A stretch of DNA of 64,000 nucleotides. Source: Cornus controversa (lineage: Eukaryota > Streptophyta > Magnoliopsida > Cornales > Cornaceae). Each line of letters starts with the position of its first letter. Positions within the stretch are counted from its first letter, which is position 1. Below, in pieces: positions 22,855 through 35,227 of the stretch. The position numbers and the translations under genes are program-made. Below the pieces are notes generated by a model. It did not search any database, was not told the DNA's origin, and worked only from the letters and a program-made list of their open reading frames with translations. The stretch is taken from contig CM048850.1 of the NCBI GenBank assembly GCA_026545225.1, positions 24,912,297 to 24,976,296 on the forward strand, given 5' to 3'.

Positions 22855-23987
22855 ATATCTAATTTAGAATTGCTCAAAATCAGCTCTCAAGGTATTGACC
22901 TTTTCTTCGGTGCGCCGAGCAATTGTAAGGTGTTCGTTAAATCGGGAAATGAGTTGACGCATAAGAGAGGCAGTGTTATCCATGGGTGCCGGAGCATCCT
23001 CATATAACTGTGCATATTCTCCTCTTTTGACATCATCATAGGCATTATCTTCCTCATTAGCATCAGCAGGTGCAGGATCATCTCTCCTAGGATCATACCA
23101 GTACCCATCAGCATTCTGTTGGAGTTTCATGAGCAAGAGAGTGGTCCAATTTAGTTTTTCTCTATTACCAACCGCTCAAGATTGCTCACTCGATAGAGTC
23201 ACCCCATAGGATTGAAAAATCTTGGTCAGAGGTATGACATAGTAGTATTGAGTCGCTGAGGATCAGGTCTCTAGCATATGGTGGTAGACAATGTGAGAGA
23301 GGTCTAGGCACTTTTTGTTAAGCAAACACCAAATAATGAATGCTTCCATATAGGTGACTTCAGTACGACTACCTGATTTGGGCAAGATGACATATCCAAT
23401 GACATTGTGAAGAATATGAGCCTCCAAGGTCAATTGGGATGCAAGGATATGACCTATGTGTTGGATATTGGGGTTATCACACATTTGTCGGATAGCTTCA
23501 AGAGGTTTGAATCCTTGAATATGAGCCTAATAATGAGTAGAGAAGAACTAAAAATTCTTTTCATCAATTTCAAGTGTGGTTCTTAGTCGCTTTTTGGTGA
23601 ATGTGATGAAAATTCCATTTGCAAAAGAGGTTAATTCATGGCTATTGTGTTCTTCCCTCAAATGTGCATAAAAGATTCGCACTAGTTTGGGGTACTGAGG
23701 TTTCTCCATAGTGACAAAATTACCCCATCTAATATCATCAAAAAATTTGAAAGTGTTCAAATAATTTTCTTCACAAAATTTTTGGGAAACAACCTTACCT
23801 TTAGCCACTTCCTTGTCGAGAAACTCGTCGTCATAGATTTTCTTAAAGTCGAAAGTCTCAACAGACGAAATGTAGGAGCATGCATAGGAGCAGGTGTGGG
23901 ATTTGAGGATTCCCCTTCATGGTGAGCCTTGGTTGGCCTCTTCGCATTGGGCTTTTTGCTTCTCTTACCAAAGATACGAGGAGGCAT
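22855..23987 (-). pseudogene. SIRE-type accessory ORF in env position (putative plant transposon protein domain)
   Basis: Starts at ATG 23987 with a basic, Pro/Ser-rich leader (RIFGKRSKKPNAKRPTKAHH). It continues, with a shift near 23820, into FFDDIRWGNFV, then YPKLVRIFYAHLREE near 23650-23680, IFITFTKKRLRTTLEID near 23570, ASQLTLEAHILHNVIGYVI with PKSGSRTEVTYMEAF near 23330-23430, and an acidic Asp/Pro-rich C-terminal region with coiled-coil-like ending (22864-23136). The LVRxFYAxL block and the ILHxxxxxxxxPxxG block are the pattern I associate with the putative plant transposon protein family (Pfam Transposase_32, from memory). I see no signal peptide, furin site or transmembrane segment, so a viral-type envelope is not supported. 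Stops at about 23551 and 23265 break it. Confidence 0.65.
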
Positions 23988-24319
23988 GATTCAAGGGTTT
24001 TGGATGGATAGGAGGATAAGAGAGAGAAGATGGGAAATGAATGAGAGGGAAAAGCCAAGAGATTGAAGAAGAAAATGAAGAGAGGGAGAGGTGCGAAACA
24101 GGGGTTGCGACTATAGGGTTTTCAGAGAGAGAGGGAGATGTGAAATGAGGGTTTCAGTCCCTGTTTTAAATAGTCCGATACTTTGAGGCGTCTCAAAATT
24201 TCTGGGCGCCTCAAAGTTGAGTTTCAAGTGCCTCAAAAACCTCTCTAGATTAACTTAAAATGTTCTGTGACTTTGAGGTGACTCAAATGGATATCTAGGT
24301 AACTCAAAGTAGTTGAGAA

Positions 24320-25920
24320 TGTGTTTAATAAAAAAACATCAAGCCAAGAGCACTTCATTCTCCTTTGCCATGCTAATCTCTCTTCTAATGGTGTAAAATC
24401 TATCTTCTTGAAGAGGTTTTGTGAATATATCGGTGAGTTATTTCTCCGTATGAACAAAAACAAGTTTAATGTTTCTTTTAGACACGTGATCTCTCAAGAA
24501 GTGATGCCTAATCTCAATATGTTTAGTCCTAGAGTGTTGAATAGGATTTTTGAAAATACATATCGCACTCGTATTGTCACATCTAATAGGTATGTGATCA
24601 AATGTAAGTCTAAAATCCTCAAGTTGTTGTTTAATATAGAGCGTTTATGCACAACAACTACCGGCGGCCACATATTCGGCTTCCGCCGTTGACAAAGCTA
24701 CCGAATTTTGTTTCTTACTTGACTATGAGACTAGTGAGTGTCCTAGGAAGTGACAAGTGCCACTTGTACTTTTTCTATCTATTTTTGCATCCGACAAATT
24801 CGAAATCTGAATAACTTATGAGGTCAAAAGATGTATCACTAGGAAACAAAAGTCCCAAATCAATAGTGCCACTCAAATATTTGAAAATTCGTTTAACGGC
24901 ACTTAAATGGGATTCTTTGGGGAATGATTAAAATCTTGCACATAAGAAAACACTAAACATTATGTCCAGTCTACTTACCGTTAAATACAAAAGACTTTCA
25001 ATCATTCCTTTATATTTCTTGATATCAACATCTTTCCCTTTTTCATCCTTATCAAGTTTAGAGGGAATACTCATAGGAGTTTTTGCATGTTTGGCGTCCT
25101 CCAAGCTAAATTTCTTTAGCAAATCTTTAACATATTTGGATTGACAAATGAATATACCATCCAATGATTATTTGATTTGCAATCCTAGAAAGAAGTTAAG
25201 TTCACCCATCATGCTCATTTCAAATTCATGTTGCATGCTTGAAGCAAATTCTTTACATAACTTCTCATTTATTGATCAAAAAATGATATCATCAACGTAA
25301 ATTTGAACAATCAACAAATTTTTATCAATGATTTTTGTAAAAAGACTGTTGTCAATTTTTCCTCTGACAAAATCATTTTTTAAAAGAAAACCACTCAATC
25401 TTTCATACCAAGCTCTAGGAGCTTGTTTCAAATGATATAAAGCCTTAGATAATTTAAAAACATTATTTGAAATGTCATGATTCTCAAAGCTCGGTGGTTG
25501 TTCAACATAGACTTCTTCTTCTATGAAGCCATTCAAGAAATCACTTTTTACATCCATTTGAAAAAGCTTGAAGTTCTTATGAGATGCGTATGCAAGCAAC
25601 ATCCTAATAGCTTCTAATCTAGCAACGGGTGCAAAGGTTTTCTCATAATCAATCCCTTCTTCTTGGTTAGAACCTTGGGCAACTAATCTAACCTTATTTC
25701 TAATTATAACACCCGACTCATCCTTTTTGTTTCTATAAACCAATTTGGTTCCTAAGACGGTTTGATCTTTGGGTCTAGGAACTAAATTCCAAACTTGATT
25801 CCTCTCAAACTGGTTAAGTTCTTCTTGCATAGCTAAAATCCATGACTCATCATTTTTGACTTCAAAGATGTTCTTTGGCTCTAATTGAGACACGAAGGCC
25901 AAATGATCGCACATATCTCT
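24320..25920 (-). pseudogene. SIRE-type pol: reverse transcriptase and RNase H
   Basis: Minus strand. RT begins near 25850 ([20 protein letters not shown]), with [20 protein letters not shown] near 25620, [12 protein letters not shown] near 25545, the [16 protein letters not shown] block near 25410 and catalytic YVDDIIF at about 25276-25296. A stop follows directly. RNase H continues to about 24320, with the catalytic region decayed near 24660-24700 and the C-terminal FKKIDFTPLEERLAWQRR near 24375-24425 that is usual at the end of SIRE-type pol. Several in-frame stops. Confidence 0.88.
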
Positions 25921-25958
25921 AAGAGAGGACCTAGTACTAACACCTTTTGAAGGGTCAC

Positions 25959-27461
25959 CTATAACTTGGTTAAGTAGAGGATAAGGAATGACTCTTTGAC
26001 TTTTGGAAGGGAGTCATGTATGTCATTTTGAGTGTTTTCCTTCTTAGAAGCATTTTCTTGTGACTCATCAATAGTGGACTCTTTTGATTTTTCAACTAGT
26101 GTAAGTCCATCAACATTCTTTTCAAGCTCAACCACTTCATCATCCAATTCTTGCCTAGGGGTAGGTAAAGGAGATTCATCAAAAACAAAATGAATTGATT
26201 CTTCTACCATTAATGTTCTTTTGTTAAAGACTCTATAGGCTTTGATTTTGAATGAGTATCCTAGGAAAACACCTTCATCGAATTTAGCATCAAATTTTCC
26301 TAAATTATCCTTGTCATTCAACACAAAACATTTGCATCCAAAAACTTTAAAGTACCCTATATTTGGCTTATGACCATTCCAAAGCTCATAGGGGGTCTTA
26401 TCAAGCTTCCTTCTAATGATGACTCTATTTATAACATAGCAAGAGGTGCTAACGGCTTCGACCCAAAAGTATTTAGGCAACTTATGTTCATTGAGCATTG
26501 TTCTAGCCATCTCTTGGAGGGATCTATTTTTTCTCTCAATGACCCCATTTTGTTGAGGAGTTCTAGGAGCGAAAAAATTATGATCATAAACGTTTTCATC
26601 ACAAAATTTCTCAATATCTCGGTTATCAAATTCTCTACCTCTATCACTTCTAATGCTCTTAATCTTGTAATCTTTCTCATTTTGGACTTTTCTACAAAAC
26701 TTAGAGAAAATCACATGAGTCTCATTCTTATGAGCAAGAAAGAAAACCCAAGTGAGCCTAGTGAAATTATCTATAATCACAAATGCAAAATTTTTTTCTC
26801 CTAAACTAGCAATTCTATCTGGACCGAAGAGGTCCATATGAAGCAATTCTAAAGGTCTTGATGAAGTGATATCCTTCTTCCGTTTGAAGGAAGAATTGAT
26901 TTGTTTGCCTAATTGGCAAGCACTACAAGTTTTGTCCTTAGCAAAATTTAGTCTTTGGGAGGCCTTTGATTAAGTCCTTTTTAGACAATTTTGAGATTAA
27001 GTCCATGCTTGCATGTCCTAATCTTCTATGCCATAACCAACTATTGTCACTAGAGGAGATAAAGCATTTAACATTTTGATCAAGTAAATCACATAAAAGG
27101 ATGGTGCATAAATTACCATTTCTATATGCAACAAAAATTTGACGACCATCTTTTCAACAATGCAATGATCGGATCTAAATGTAACATTGAAACCCTTATC
27201 ACATAGTTGACTAATGCTAAACAAGTTATGCTTTAAACCATTAATAAGAAACACATTATCAATGGATAAGGAAGGAGAAATACCTATAGTCCCAACGCCA
27301 ACAATTTTACCTTTAGAGTTGTCTCCAAAAGTGACGTTTCCTCCATCGTAAGGCTTGAGAGAAGAGAATTTGGAACGAACTCCCGTCATGTGCCTTGAGC
27401 AACCACTATCAAGAAACCACTTATCCTTGGAACTAGAGGTGGATTTCAAGCATACGTACAA
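25959..27461 (-). pseudogene. SIRE-type pol: protease, pre-integrase and integrase
   Basis: Protease with the aspartic motif WFLDSGCSRHMTG near 27380-27420. The integrase zinc region is near 26870-27050. The integrase core is in one long frame (25959-26846): MLHMDLFGP with the first Asp, SIRSDRGREFDN with the second, and PQQNGVIERKNR with the Glu, then the C-terminal FGCKCFV block near 26330. The segment 26846-27018 is in another frame, so at least one indel interrupts it. The gag-protease junction near 27465 is also out of phase. Confidence 0.9.
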
Positions 27462-27468
27462 GACAAAC

Positions 27469-29217
27469 TTAAGTGACTTCTTTTGGTACCCAAATCATTT
27501 TGGGTCCAATTGGGTTAGCAATCATAGGAAATGTTCCTTTTGGAACCCAAACCATTTTTGTCAACTTTCTTTTTCTAAAGGGACAAGAGAATATTTTGTG
27601 TCCATTTTTTCTACAAAGATTGCATATAGAACCGAAAAAGTTAAGTTGAGAGCTTTTGAGAAAGAAGTGCTTTAAAGGTTTTAGCTTATCATTCTTAGAA
27701 GAGGGTTTTTTGATTAAAGACTTTTGTTTATCAAATGGATTATATCCAATTCCTTCTTTGTCATAAACATCCCTTTGTCTTCCAAGGAGAATAGTTAAGT
27801 TCTTTCTTCCCTTGGTGAATTTTGCAAGAATCTCAATTTGATCCTCAACAACTTTCTTCAAATTTTTATTTTTAATTTGAAGATCAATTGATGAGATTTC
27901 TTTTGAAGAGGTATCTCTTTCTTTCTTGAAAGAATCATTTTCCATTTGAACTTTAGAAAGCTCAAGTGAAGAAGAATATTTCTCCTTTTTCAAAAAAACG
28001 TTTTCAGTTTTAAACTTAGAAAGTTCAAGTGAAAGAGATAAGATTTTTTGTTTAAGGGATGAGTTTTTCATAATCACCTTTTTGAGTTCTTTATGCAAAT
28101 CTTCAAAAGCGTTTTGCGATTCATTATAAGAAAAAGGAGACTCGATTGAAAGCTCAAGATTAGAATCTACCTCATCCTCAATTGCCATGAGGTAAAGGTT
28201 GGCAACTTCGTCATTATCATTATCTGAATCACTTGAGTTAGAATCATCCCATGTTACCTTCATTGCCTTTTTCTTTTGCTTGTTTTCTTTATCTCTTTTG
28301 TACTTGAGGCAATCGGTTTTGAAATGACTCGGCTTTCCACAATAGAAGCAAATAGGTGGTTCCTTTTTGCTTGACTCATCCTTGGATTCATTTCTTTTGA
28401 AAGGTCTCTTTTTGAAGAGATATTCTTTCCTCATGAATTTCTTAAACTTGTTAGAGATGAGAGTAAGTTCATCTTCATCATATCTAACGTCTTTATCATC
28501 TTCCTCATTAACCTCTTGAGTTGAAGTCTTTAGAGCCATGCTTTTCTTTTGCTCTAGCTTTTCTTGACGATTTTTCATCTTGATTTCATGAGTCATGAGA
28601 GATCCCATGAGGTCTTCAAGACATAATGTATCGAGATATTTTGGTTCCGAGATAGCTGTAGCCTTAGCATCCCAACTTATGGGTAGGCACCAAAGAATTT
28701 TCTCTACATTGTCGGAAGTAGAGTAATTCCTACCAAGATGAGATAAACTATTAATAATGTTAGTGAATCTAGTAAACATCTCACCAATGGTTTCATTTGG
28801 TTCCATCTTAAAGAGCTCATACTCACGAATTAACATGCTCACTTTGGTTGCTCTAACTTGCTTAGTGTCGTCATAGGTCACTTCAAGTTTGTCCCAAATT
28901 TCTTTGGCGGACTTACAAGCCAAAATTCTATTGAATTCGGAGTTGATCAAAGCATAATATAAATTTTTAACGACTTTGGCATTGACTTGAACAAGTTTTT
29001 GGTCAATGTCGTTATATTCATGCAAGTCTTTTGAAACTCTTAGGCCTTCTACGATTTTCATGGGAACTAAGGGTTCATCACGAACCACTTCCCAAACTTG
29101 ATAGTCAATAGATTAAAGAAACCATATCATTCTAGGTTTCTAATAGCTATAGTTGGTTCCATCAAACCAATGTGGCCTATTGTTGGATTGGCCTTCTACA
29201 TGAGAAAATCCTTGCAT
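27469..29217 (-). pseudogene. SIRE-type gag with CCHC zinc knuckle
   Basis: The frame opens at ATG 29217 (MQGFSHVEGQSNN), carries two stops near 29144 and 29110, then is open from 29088 to 27469. It includes the copia gag core (YYALINSEFNRILACKSAKEI and ANVE-like positions), the CFYCGKPSHFKTDC knuckle near 28315-28355 and a long charged coiled-coil region with repeated SLELSKF/SLELSKV phrases (about 27960-28060). It encodes the structural capsid protein. The two 5' stops stand at positions that are Trp and Gln in the wording of related elements. Confidence 0.88.
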
Positions 29218-29265
29218 GTTTGCCACGATCAAACTCTAAGATGATTAAGTCCTATTCAAGAGTCC

Positions 29266-29281
29266 AAACTCTAATACCAAT
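29266..29281 (-). promoter_or_regulatory. SIRE-type primer-binding site
   Basis: On the minus strand the 5' LTR end is followed by AT and then TGGTATTAGAG, close to the TGGTATCAGAGC complement of initiator Met-tRNA used by plant copia elements. It would prime minus-strand synthesis. Confidence 0.75.
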
Positions 29282-30623
29282 TGTTACCCAAGAGTTGACC
29301 CTAGAGGGAGGGGGGGGGGGGTGACTAGGGTCAATGGCAAACTATGACAATTTTTTACAAATTAAGTGTGCAAGAACAACTTTAAACAAAAGTAATAGTG
29401 AAAGAATGAAGTTAAAATTGATGCACAAAAATAAGAGAGAGAGTTAGAGAGAATCAAACACAAGTGATACAAGATGTAGCGTGGTTCAGAATCTCCTACT
29501 CCATGACTTAAGATCCCTCTTGAGATTTCTCCCAAATCCACTAACGCTTCTCCTTTCGGGTGGAGAGCAAACCTTTATAATGAAGCTTACAAATTTCTTC
29601 CTTTCTCTTTGCTAAGTGAAGTCCTTCACCTAGTCTTTTAGGGTTCAACCAACCCTTTATAATAAATGATGAGAAGGTTTACAACTTAAAGAAAATATCT
29701 CTCAAAGATAATATATCAAATGAAAGCTCACAAGACTATTAGATATATATGAATCACAAGATGAAGCTCAAGTCGAATAAATGAGGATGATTGAGTGTTG
29801 TTTGCAATGAATATAGCTCAACAAAATAGCTCAAGTATGTTGGTTAAGAAAATAAATGCAGTGCCATCAATATATATAGAGCCCCTTTGAAAAATAGTTG
29901 TTGGAGGCTAGTTGGGTGCATTAAATGCACTGAACTATCTATTTTATTTGAATTCAGCATGTTTGAGGTGACTCAAAGTGAGTTTGAGGCGCCTCGTAAA
30001 CTTTGAGGTGGCTCAAAGTGCAGTTTGAGGCACTTCAAAAATTTTGAGGTGGCTCAAAGTGAGTTTGTGGTGGCTTAAAGTGAGTTTGAGTCTCAAACAA
30101 TCTATTTTTTTTGTAACTTTGAGGTGGCTCAAACTCAAGTTTGAGGTGCCTCAAAGTCCTTTAACCTTTAAAGAGTCAGAATTCAAAGAACAGGTTAGGA
30201 CAATGAGCTTGTTTGGTGTTAGAAAATTATTAAATTAAGATCAAGACCTATTTAAAGTAAATTAGAGACCAAGAAATGATATGATTGTGAATGCATGGTC
30301 CTATCATAGAAATGAGCTTCAATCATGTTATTCATAAATAACTTTGACAATGAAATCCTAGCTCTCACCAACTTATTTCTACTTCATTTCTTCAAAAATG
30401 GCATCTGTCTTTAAAGCTTGGGACAACATCTTCTTCTTCATCTGAATGTTTTCCTTGACAATGTCCTTTTCATAACTTTATCCTCAATGTGAATGCTTTC
30501 AAGAATAAACATCATAACTTCAAAATCAATCACTCAAATTGGGAATTAGTACAAAATATCATTAATAATTTGTTATCATCAAAATTACAAGATTGCCCTT
30601 TGGCTAAAACCTTTGGGTCAACA
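29282..30623 (-). repeat. SIRE-type 5' LTR
   Basis: Partner of 20584-21975, about 50 bases shorter, mainly because the palindromic array has fewer units. Bounded by TGTTACCC and GGGTCAACA. The flanking GTATT at 30624-30628 is one copy of the target duplication. Confidence 0.93.
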
Positions 30624-31286
30624 GTATTTAATATGTATGTAAGGGAGGCATGTTAGGATTGCCTAATACCTATTAAGTTATCTGTAAAACACAGAAGTAG
30701 GCATGTCAGGATTGCCTCATACCAATACGGTATTTATTTAATAAGTGTTCGGGCATATATGGATTGCCTATGGATTAAACATAGGAAACATGTTCTATAA
30801 TTTGTGTGATAACAGATGGGTTGGTATGATGCATAGTGTGATTCTATTTTGGGACAGGCGTGGGCATGTTTATCAGTCCTCTACTGGGTGGTAGTAGAGG
30901 GAACTTGCTCGTGATTTTAACCCACTTTGTTGATGTTTCAGGTCCTAAGCCGGTTCCACATCGAGGTTAGAGTTTCGTATAACGTGGCAGTTATCTGTTC
31001 TTACCAAACTTCAGTGTAGGGACTTAGTTCTTTACCATTTAGTATTTATTTTTATTCTTCTGGGTTAAGAGGTCTTTCAGTTACAAGAATTCCAAGTTGT
31101 ATTGTTCAGACTCATATTTTGTTTATTTAATATTAATTATCTTAGATAGATTTTTTTTTTGGCATTTATTATTTCCTTTCTCTTGTCATTTGTATCCTAT
31201 GGTTGTGTGCTATTAGTTGTAGGTACTCTTTATGATTTATGTATGAGACTGGCCACCTCATGAGTGAAACTATAGGGGGTATTTCA
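30624..31286 (+). repeat. Tekay 5' LTR, piece 3 (3' end of LTR)
   Basis: Matches 46489-47204 of the 3' LTR, ending GGGGTATTTCA, which is the near-inverse of the TGTAATACCCC start of the 3' LTR. About 55 bases present in the 3' LTR (around 46725-46780) are absent here. Confidence 0.9.
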
Positions 31287-31288
31287 CT

Positions 31289-31300
31289 TGGTATCAGAGC
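31289..31300 (+). promoter_or_regulatory. Tekay primer-binding site
   Basis: TGGTATCAGAGC two bases after the 5' LTR end is the exact complement of the 3' end of plant initiator Met-tRNA. Confidence 0.92.
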
Positions 31301-31459
31301 ATTTCTAGTTCAAGTATTATCGGGTCCTTAGGGTCTGTCATATGGTATCTTCCACGTTGTGTATTCTGATAAGTAGAGCCTAAATATAGGACTTCATGTC
31401 CTTTACATACGTTAGTCTATTCTTGAGCTATTGATTTTTCTTTCTTTTCATCTATTCAA

Positions 31460-31687
31460 ATGTCACCCCGTAGGAGTAGGAGTGTGAACCAAATTCGGGG
31501 TCAGGACGATGCTCAGGGTGGAAATGCTAAACTTACTCCTGATTTGGCAGCCATCATTGCTCAGGTCGTAGCTATAGGAGTGGTGACTCCTCTTTGGAAT
31601 CAGCAGCCCCCGCAGTTAGCACATGTTCTATTACTGGTGGAGCAGCCTAATACTTGGGAGAGGGTTCGAAATTCCTTCACAAAAGGG
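31460..31687 (+). pseudogene. Tekay gag, 5' part (split by the Athila insertion)
   Basis: ATG 31460 opens MSPRRSRSVNQIRGQDD, a basic N-terminus normal for chromoviral gag, and the frame reads openly to the Athila insertion site (AGTCC at 31688-31692). The remaining gag lies at 40653 onward, with its frame in phase when the insert and one target copy are discounted. Gag forms the virus-like particle shell. Confidence 0.8.
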
Positions 31688-31692
31688 AGTCC

Positions 31693-32989
31693 TGATAAGC
31701 GTTAAATGTTGCACATTTAAGCCTTCTTAATTGCATATGTTGATTCTGTATTTATGTTTACTTTGGTATTTTTATGCTATTTTTATGTTTTTGTTGAATA
31801 TTAGGTTTTGTCCCAAAAATGGCGATATTTTCGATCAAATATTGAGGAAGTCAAGAAATCAAGAAATTCATGAAGGCATTTCGCACAATCGAGATTCTGC
31901 AGACTGCAAGTTGGCCACTTGTCCACTTGTCTTGCCACTTGCATCCATGAATGACATTTGCACGTCCTTTTGGAGGATTTTCTGACTTCAAAGAGACATA
32001 TGAAGGGGGCATATATATATTAGGTGGATTATATAGATATATAGGCAAGGTGGGACCCAAGGACACTAGTGGATGGACATATATGCATGTTTTAGAGCAA
32101 GAAAGAGAAGACTTTTGGAGGAGGAGAGAAGGAAGTGCTAAACCAGACCTTTGGAGCTTCATATCTCTAGCCATGGAGAATTGCAAGTCTTGTATTATCA
32201 ACTAACTTTCCATCTAGGGTGTGGTTGAAACCCCTAGCCATGTAACTTGTTCATTTTGTAGCAACTTTGAGATTTATATTTATATGTTGATTACTTAGCC
32301 TAGTGTTTTGTATAATATTTGTGAATCTCTTCAATATATTCATTTGATATTATTTCTTCATCTTGTCTTAGAGTAGAAATATTTCATTTTGAATGCTCAA
32401 CATTTACAACTTTCACAAAAAAGTGTAAGTGATGGTTTTGTAATGGTTTTTAATGGAATGTGATGCTTCTTGCTTATATAGCCTATGCCAAGATAGGGTA
32501 GTTCGGATGCACGTAGGTACATTTAGACAGTAGGATAAGTAGATATGTTGAAGGACTATGCTTGTTAAAGATGGGCTATGTTTAGTTAGAAATCATGTTT
32601 ATCTTTTGATATGTCATTATAGGCCACAAGCCTAATGACATTGTGTTACATATACTTATAGAAGATCCCATTTGCTACATACTTGGACTTGTCAATTGGC
32701 TAGAGGTGGAAACCACCCCTAGTTCTCTCTCTCTCAACTTTATAAAATTTTTACTTTTAATGTTTTTATATTCTATGAAGTAGTGTTAAATTCAAATCAA
32801 AAATTCTATTTTTAGGATTAAATTGAAAATTCTCTCTCAATAGTGCAATTCATCCACGTACTCCTCGTGGGATCGATACCCTCTATAAAGAATCGTATCT
32901 ACAAAGATTTGTTCTTTTGCGAGTGGTTTAAATTATATTTTGATAGGCAATAGTAAGCTACTAAAATAAAGACAAATTTGGCCACATCA
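31693..32989 (+). repeat. Athila-type 5' LTR
   Basis: Matches 39488-40652 closely except for two reciprocal indels. This copy lacks most of the TTTCGCACAATCGA repeat cluster seen at 39675-39785. It keeps about 270 bases (about 32110-32380) that the 3' LTR has lost. Confidence 0.92.
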
Positions 32990-32992
32990 AAA

Positions 32993-33011
32993 TTTTGGCG
33001 CCGTTGCCGGG
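32993..33011 (+). promoter_or_regulatory. Athila-type primer-binding site
   Basis: TTTTGGCGCCGTTGCCGGGG, four bases inside the 5' LTR, is the tRNA-Asp-type primer site typical of Athila elements. Confidence 0.88.
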
Positions 33012-33235
33012 GTGTATGGTGTAATTTGATTCTTAGTCTAGAAATTTTTTTATTATCCTTTTTGCATATATTCTGTTCTTATCTCTCAAATTGCTTAATT
33101 TTAGGTATACCTCACACCGTAGCTCGAGATTTCAAGCTTGGACTTTTTGTGAGTATATTGCCTAAAATCGTGCATTTGATTGAATTTGATTTGTTCTTGT
33201 ATATATATATTTAAATTGTGTTTTCCTATTGATGC

Positions 33236-35225
33236 ATGCTAGGTAGACGATCATTGTCACTTCCTTTGCTTCCATGTAATATTGAATTTGAACGAACACT
33301 TAGAAAACGTAGAGGAACCTCTAGGGACCCTATTTTGCCTAGGATTGAAAACATGTACCCAAACAATGTACAACCCCCCAGTCTACCACAATATAATCCT
33401 CCTCAAGGGGAAGTTCTTAGGGATTTTTATCTTCGTACTACATATGCTTCATCATCATGCATTCAATTTCCAAATATTACGGTGAATTATTTTGAAATAA
33501 AATCCTCCGCCATCAACCTTCTTAGTTGTTTTCATGGACTTCCAAACGAAGACCCATACAAGCATCTAGATGACTTCCTTGAAGTTTGTTCAACCCTCGG
33601 GTTGCAAAATTTCTTAGAAGATGACTTGAGGCTTCGTTTGTTTTCATTTTCTCTCAAAGATAGGGCCAAGTATTGGTTTAACTCCTTAGAGCCCAATTCC
33701 ATCCATTCATGGGGGAAAATGCACCATGAGTTCCTAAAAAAATACTTCCCAATGGCAAAGACAAGTGATATTCGGCGAGCAATCACTGGATTCACTCAAG
33801 TTGACCAAAAACAATTTTATGAGACATGAGAAAGATTGAAAGAACTTTTAAGGTCATGTCCGCACCATGCTATTCCAAAGTGGTATCTAGTGCAAAGTTT
33901 TTATGATGGGTTGAGTGATCAACATAGACAAATGGTAGATTCCTCTTGTGGAGGGACATTCCTTCTTAAGAGTCCAGATGAGGCATGGAGACTTTTTGAA
34001 AGCCTAAGTGAAAATTCATCTTAATGCTTCTCTTCTCAAAAGGGTAAAAACACCCAACCTAGTAAAGGAGTATTTGAATTATCAAGGTCAGATGAGGTTG
34101 TCATGCAAGTAGAGGCCCTTACTCAAAAAATTGACCAACTCATGAAGAGTGGGTTGCCTACTTCTAGCCAATCTGTTCCAAATCAGGATGGGTGTTCGTT
34201 TTGATATAGCACTTCACATTATGTGCGGGATTGTCCTATGGCCGGTCAATCCCCCGATTATGCTCAAGAGCAATCAAATGTCGTGTACTCTAAACCAATA
34301 AATGATCCATATACATACAATCCTGGTTACAAGAATCATCCTGCATTATCTTGGAAATCTCAGGAACCAAGTCCATCTTATCAAGGGCAAAATTCCTACA
34401 ATTCCCAATCTCAACAGCCTCAATATAGGTCGAATCCTCAACCGTATCATCAAAAATCCAATTACCAAATTCCACCACCACCTCCTTCGAGAAGCCAAGG
34501 CTTTGAAGAAAGAGTGCTAAGCAATCTTGAGGCTAACACCCACTTATTGCAGTCCCATTCTCAATCAATTTCTAAGCTTGAATCCAATGCTCAATCTATG
34601 GCTAGGCTAGAAGCTCAAATAGGGCAGCTAGCTAATGCCTTGAATAGAAGAGAGGAAGGAAAGTTGCCAAGTCAACCGGTGGCGAATCCTGAGGGTGTTC
34701 ATGTGATTGATGATCCTTCATCTTCATCTTATAATGCTCCTCCTGAGCAGGTTCAATCAATCACCACCCTAAGGAGTGGTAGAGTCATAAACTCTAAAGT
34801 TGAGCAAGAAAAGAAGGAAACCATTGAGCATCCTAAAAATCCAAAAGATTCCCTCATAAATCCAAATGTGAACAAAATCTCACAAAGTCAAAACAAAAAA
34901 TCAACTGAAGTTGTATCATCACCTACTCCAAGTGTGACACATCATTTGAACCTCCAGTTTCTTTTCCTCAAAGATTGAAGGAACCCTCTTATTTCGGAAA
35001 GCAATGAGAGAAAATTCAAGACATGATGAAAATTTTTGAACAAGTGAAAATCAATCTCCCTCTCCTTGATGCTATCAGGCAAATTTCCTCCTATGCTAAA
35101 TACTTGAAGGACTTATGCACTCAAAAGTGTAAATTCAAGAATAATGTTCCTAGAAAAGTCCTTTTAACCGAGCAAGTGAGTTCCATTTTTCAGTACCAAG
35201 CCCCTCCTAAATTCAAATCGAAGGC
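33236..35225 (+). pseudogene. Athila-type gag (with start of protease linker)
   Basis: One frame from ATG 33236 to 34978 with three stops (33827-33829, 34022-34024, about 34202). The retrotransposon gag core spans about 33530-34020: ITVNYFEIKSSAINLLSCFH, DPYKHLDDFLEVCSTLG, LFSFSLKDRAKYWFNSLEPN and LLRSCPHHAIPKWYLVQSFY. A degenerate zinc knuckle (ending YVRDCP) is near 34190-34235, then a Gln/Pro-rich region and AQIGQLANALNRREEG near 34614. After a frameshift near 34980 the text continues as LPLLDAIRQISSYAKYLKDL (35056-35115) and stops matching near 35210-35228, where the internal deletion lies. The first stop falls at a position that is Trp in related gag proteins. Confidence 0.85.
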
Positions 35226-35227
35226 TT

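Larger units (their letters stand above)
20584..30623 (-). mobile_element. Ty1/copia retrotransposon, SIRE/Maximus-type, about 10.0 kb, minus orientation
   Basis: Two long LTRs (20584-21975 and 29282-30623), both TG...CA bounded. The right one lies next to an initiator-Met-type PBS, the left one next to a polypurine tract, so transcription is on the minus strand. Flanks GGATT (20579-20583) and GTATT (30624-30628) fit a 5-bp duplication of the GTATT present in the uninterrupted 3' LTR. Internal order on the minus strand: gag, protease, integrase, RT, RNase H, then an extra ORF in the env position. Large size, long LTRs, the extra downstream ORF and the gag wording point to the Sirevirus lineage. 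Frameshifts and stops make this copy inactive. Confidence 0.92.

Noticed and set aside
22855..23987. Viral envelope protein in the SIRE-type element
   Set aside because: The position fits, but there is no signal peptide, cleavage site, fusion peptide or membrane segment; described as an accessory ORF instead.
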